A stretch of 64,000 nt of DNA from Ramlibacter terrae (GTDB taxonomy: Bacteria > Pseudomonadota > Gammaproteobacteria > Burkholderiales > Burkholderiaceae_C), in assembly GCA_013127575.1 (NCBI GenBank), contig CP053418.1:3906001-3970000 (forward strand). The letters run 5' to 3'. Positions 62,735 to 64,000 of the stretch are shown one piece after another (the stretch's first letter is position 1; every line of letters begins with the position of its first letter). A program made the translations under genes and the position numbers. The notes under the pieces are model-generated. The model searched no databases. It saw only the letters and a program-made list of their open reading frames with translations, and was not told where the DNA came from.

Positions 62735-63496
62735 TCAGTTGCGGCTGCGCGGCGCCAGTTTCTCGCGCACGGACACGGTGGAGCGGCCCTCGTCGGCCAT
62801 CTCGAACAGCTGCGTGGCGGCCAGCAGCTTGGTCAGCGTGGAATAGCCGTAGTTGCGCGAGTCGAACGAGGCCTGGTTGCCGATCTGGTTGCCCACCGCG
62901 TTGACATAGGCCCAGCCGTCGTCGTCGGCCGCGGCCTGCACGGCGTTGCGCAGCAGCGCGACCAGCTTGGCGTCCTGCTTCAGTTGCGCCGGCGTCAGGC
63001 GCAGGCGCGGCGCCGGCGCCGCATCGGAAGCATCGTCGTCGACGTCGCCGGTGGCCGGCCGCAGGTCGTCGAGGAACAGGAAGCGCGAGCAGGCGTTGAC
63101 GAAGGGCTCGGGCGTCTTGCGGGCGCCGAAGCCGTACACCGCGGCGCCCTTGGCGCGCAGGTGCATCACGAGCGGCGTGAAGTCGGAGTCCGACGACACG
63201 ATGCCGAAGGCGTCGGGCTTGTCCGTGTAGAGCAGGTCGAGCGCGTCGATCACCATCGCCATGTCGCTCGCGTTCTTGCCCTTGCTGTAGTCGAACTGCT
63301 GCATCGGGCGGATCGCGTGCTCGTGCAACTGCTCCTCCCAGCCTTTCAGCTCGCTCTTCTTCCAGTTGCCGTACGCGCGGCGGATGTTGCTCTCGCCGAA
63401 GGTGGACAGCTCGTTGAGGATCAGGCCGATCTTGGACGCGGGCGAGTTGTCGGCGTCGATCAGGAGCGCCACGCGGGGCTTGGTCGGGTTCATCAT
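62735..63496 (-). CDS. NYN-domain (LabA/DUF88) protein with OST-HTH-like C-terminus
   Basis: An intact 253-residue protein. The N-terminal NYN/PIN-like nuclease fold has the acidic residues LIDADN (about 11-16), DMAMVIDALDLLY and SSDSDFTPLV, which would bind metal. The C-terminal 80 residues (LVALLRNAVQAAADDDGWAYVNAVGNQI) resemble a LOTUS/OST-HTH RNA-binding domain. An RNA-processing role is likely from the family but unproven. Two adjacent ATGs (63496, 63493) are candidates; the first overlaps the pyrC stop. Confidence 0.85.
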   Translation of the reverse strand: MMNPTKPRVALLIDADNSPASKIGLILNELSTFGESNIRRAYGNWKKSELKGWEEQLHEHAIRPMQQFDYSKGKNASDMAMVIDALDLLYTDKPDAFGIVSSDSDFTPLVMHLRAKGAAVYGFGARKTPEPFVNACSRFLFLDDLRPATGDVDDDASDAAPAPRLRLTPAQLKQDAKLVALLRNAVQAAADDDGWAYVNAVGNQIGNQASFDSRNYGYSTLTKLLAATQLFEMADEGRSTVSVREKLAPRSRN

Positions 63497-64000
63497 CACA
63501 GCGCCTTCGGGCAGCGTCTCGCCGCCGCGCAGGGGTTTGAGGTCGGCCTCGCCGAAAGGCACCTCTCGGGCAGCTGCCATTCGCGGCGCTCCAGCGTCAG
63601 CGTGCCGGTGTTGCGCGGCAGGCCGTAGAAGTCGGCGCCGTGGAAGCTGGCGAAGCCTTCCAGCTTGTCGAGCGCGCCGGCCTTGTCGAAGGCTTCGGTG
63701 TAGAGCTCCATCGCCGACAGCGCCGTGTAGCAGCCGGCGCAACCCAGCGCGTGCTCCTTCAGCACGGCCGGGTGCGGCGCGCTGTCGGTGCCCAGGAAGA
63801 ACCGGTTGCTGCCGCTGGTGGCCGCCTCCACCAGCGCCAGCCTGTGCACCTCGCGCTTGAGCACCGGCAGGCAGTAGTAGTGCGGGCGGATGCCGCCGGT
63901 GAAGATGGCGTTGCGGTTGTACAGCAGGTGGTGTGCCGTGATGGTGCCGGCCGTGAAGCGATCCGCGTCGCGCACGTAATGGGCGGCTTCGCGGGTCGTG
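63496..64000 (-). CDS. pyrC: Dihydroorotase, C-terminal part
   Basis: Zinc enzyme of pyrimidine synthesis closing carbamoyl-aspartate to dihydroorotate. The gene runs out of the window, so only about 167 C-terminal residues are seen: [26 protein letters not shown], the catalytic Asp of [16 protein letters not shown] and [13 protein letters not shown]. This is the class II, PyrC-type sequence. A break near 63564 and another just before the stop scramble the last 30 residues; the TGA at 63498-63496 overlaps the NYN start. Confidence 0.88.
   Translation of the reverse strand, partial: TTREAAHYVRDADRFTAGTITAHHLLYNRNAIFTGGIRPHYYCLPVLKREVHRLALVEAATSGSNRFFLGTDSAPHPAVLKEHALGCAGCYTALSAMELYTEAFDKAGALDKLEGFASFHGADFYGLPRNTGTLTLERREWQLPERCLSARPTSNPCAAARRCPKAL

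Overview
The window is a stretch of chromosome from a high-GC betaproteobacterium, most likely a member of the Burkholderiales and probably of the Comamonadaceae. The evidence is the GC-rich codon use, the order mraZ-rsmH-ftsL-ftsI-murE-murF-mraY-murD-ftsW-murG-murC-ddl-ftsQ-ftsA-ftsZ-lpxC, the xerC-DUF484-dapF block, a TTT-free pair of Bug/TctC binding proteins, and the general look of the proteins. No phage, integron, CRISPR array, complete insertion sequence or tRNA was seen.

Most genes are interrupted by one- or two-base indels, including many that cannot be dispensed with (ftsZ, ftsA, murD, murE, murG, ftsI, mraY, ftsW, lpxC). When the expected protein is restored by eye, nearly every break falls on a CCWGG (CCTGG/CCAGG) pentamer, usually read as CCGG, CTGG, CCAG, CGG, CCCG or CCCCGG. 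I read this as a base-calling artefact at Dcm-type methylated sites in native-DNA long reads, not as gene decay. Coordinates below therefore span the whole restored gene, and break points are given for each.

Layout. 1-3.3 kb: end of livM, an SDR oxidoreductase, a PfkB-family kinase, a DUF3426 protein. 3.3-6.1 kb: accB-accC-prmA, preceded by an AT-rich palindrome. 6.2-9.8 kb: a TlpA-like thioredoxin, an unrecognised gene, mpl (plus strand), another unrecognised gene. 9.8-11.7 kb: a DAHP synthase gene behind what looks like a complete aromatic-amino-acid attenuator. 11.8-17.4 kb: tldD, a receiver-cyclase-kinase fusion, a 3-hydroxyisobutyrate-dehydrogenase-like gene and rodA. 17.5-23.1 kb (plus): yqiA, an RNB exoribonuclease, a TonB-like protein, aroE, mtgA, ruvC. 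23.2-41.6 kb (minus): a small membrane protein, lpxC and the whole division and cell wall (dcw) cluster, tightly overlapped. 41.8-49.6 kb (minus): hslU-hslV, a large STAS protein, a cysteine-poor DksA with a Lys/Ala/Pro tail, a His-rich CobW-type GTPase, an RlmI-type methyltransferase. 49.7-64 kb: a 7TM sensor with a degenerate GGDEF domain, xerC-DUF484, a small inverted-repeat element, dapF, a HCCA-isomerase-like gene, an FAD oxidoreductase, two Bug binding proteins around a carboxymuconolactone-decarboxylase-like gene, a Nudix/metallo-beta-lactamase fusion, the RNase P RNA, htpX, DUF3025, a NYN nuclease-like gene and the end of pyrC.

The core of the window is envelope growth and division: precursor synthesis (murC-F, ddl, mraY, murG), polymerisation and crosslinking (ftsW, ftsI, rodA, mtgA), septum assembly (ftsL, Q, A, Z), precursor recycling (mpl), lipid A (lpxC), fatty acid initiation (accBC), DAP supply (dapF), chorismate supply (DAHP synthase, aroE) and proteolysis (hslUV, htpX). 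No wholly new multi-gene system stands out. The strongest unusual signals are the methylation-like error fingerprint, the aromatic attenuator, the receiver-cyclase-kinase fusion, the DksA/CobW pair and the small inverted-repeat elements.
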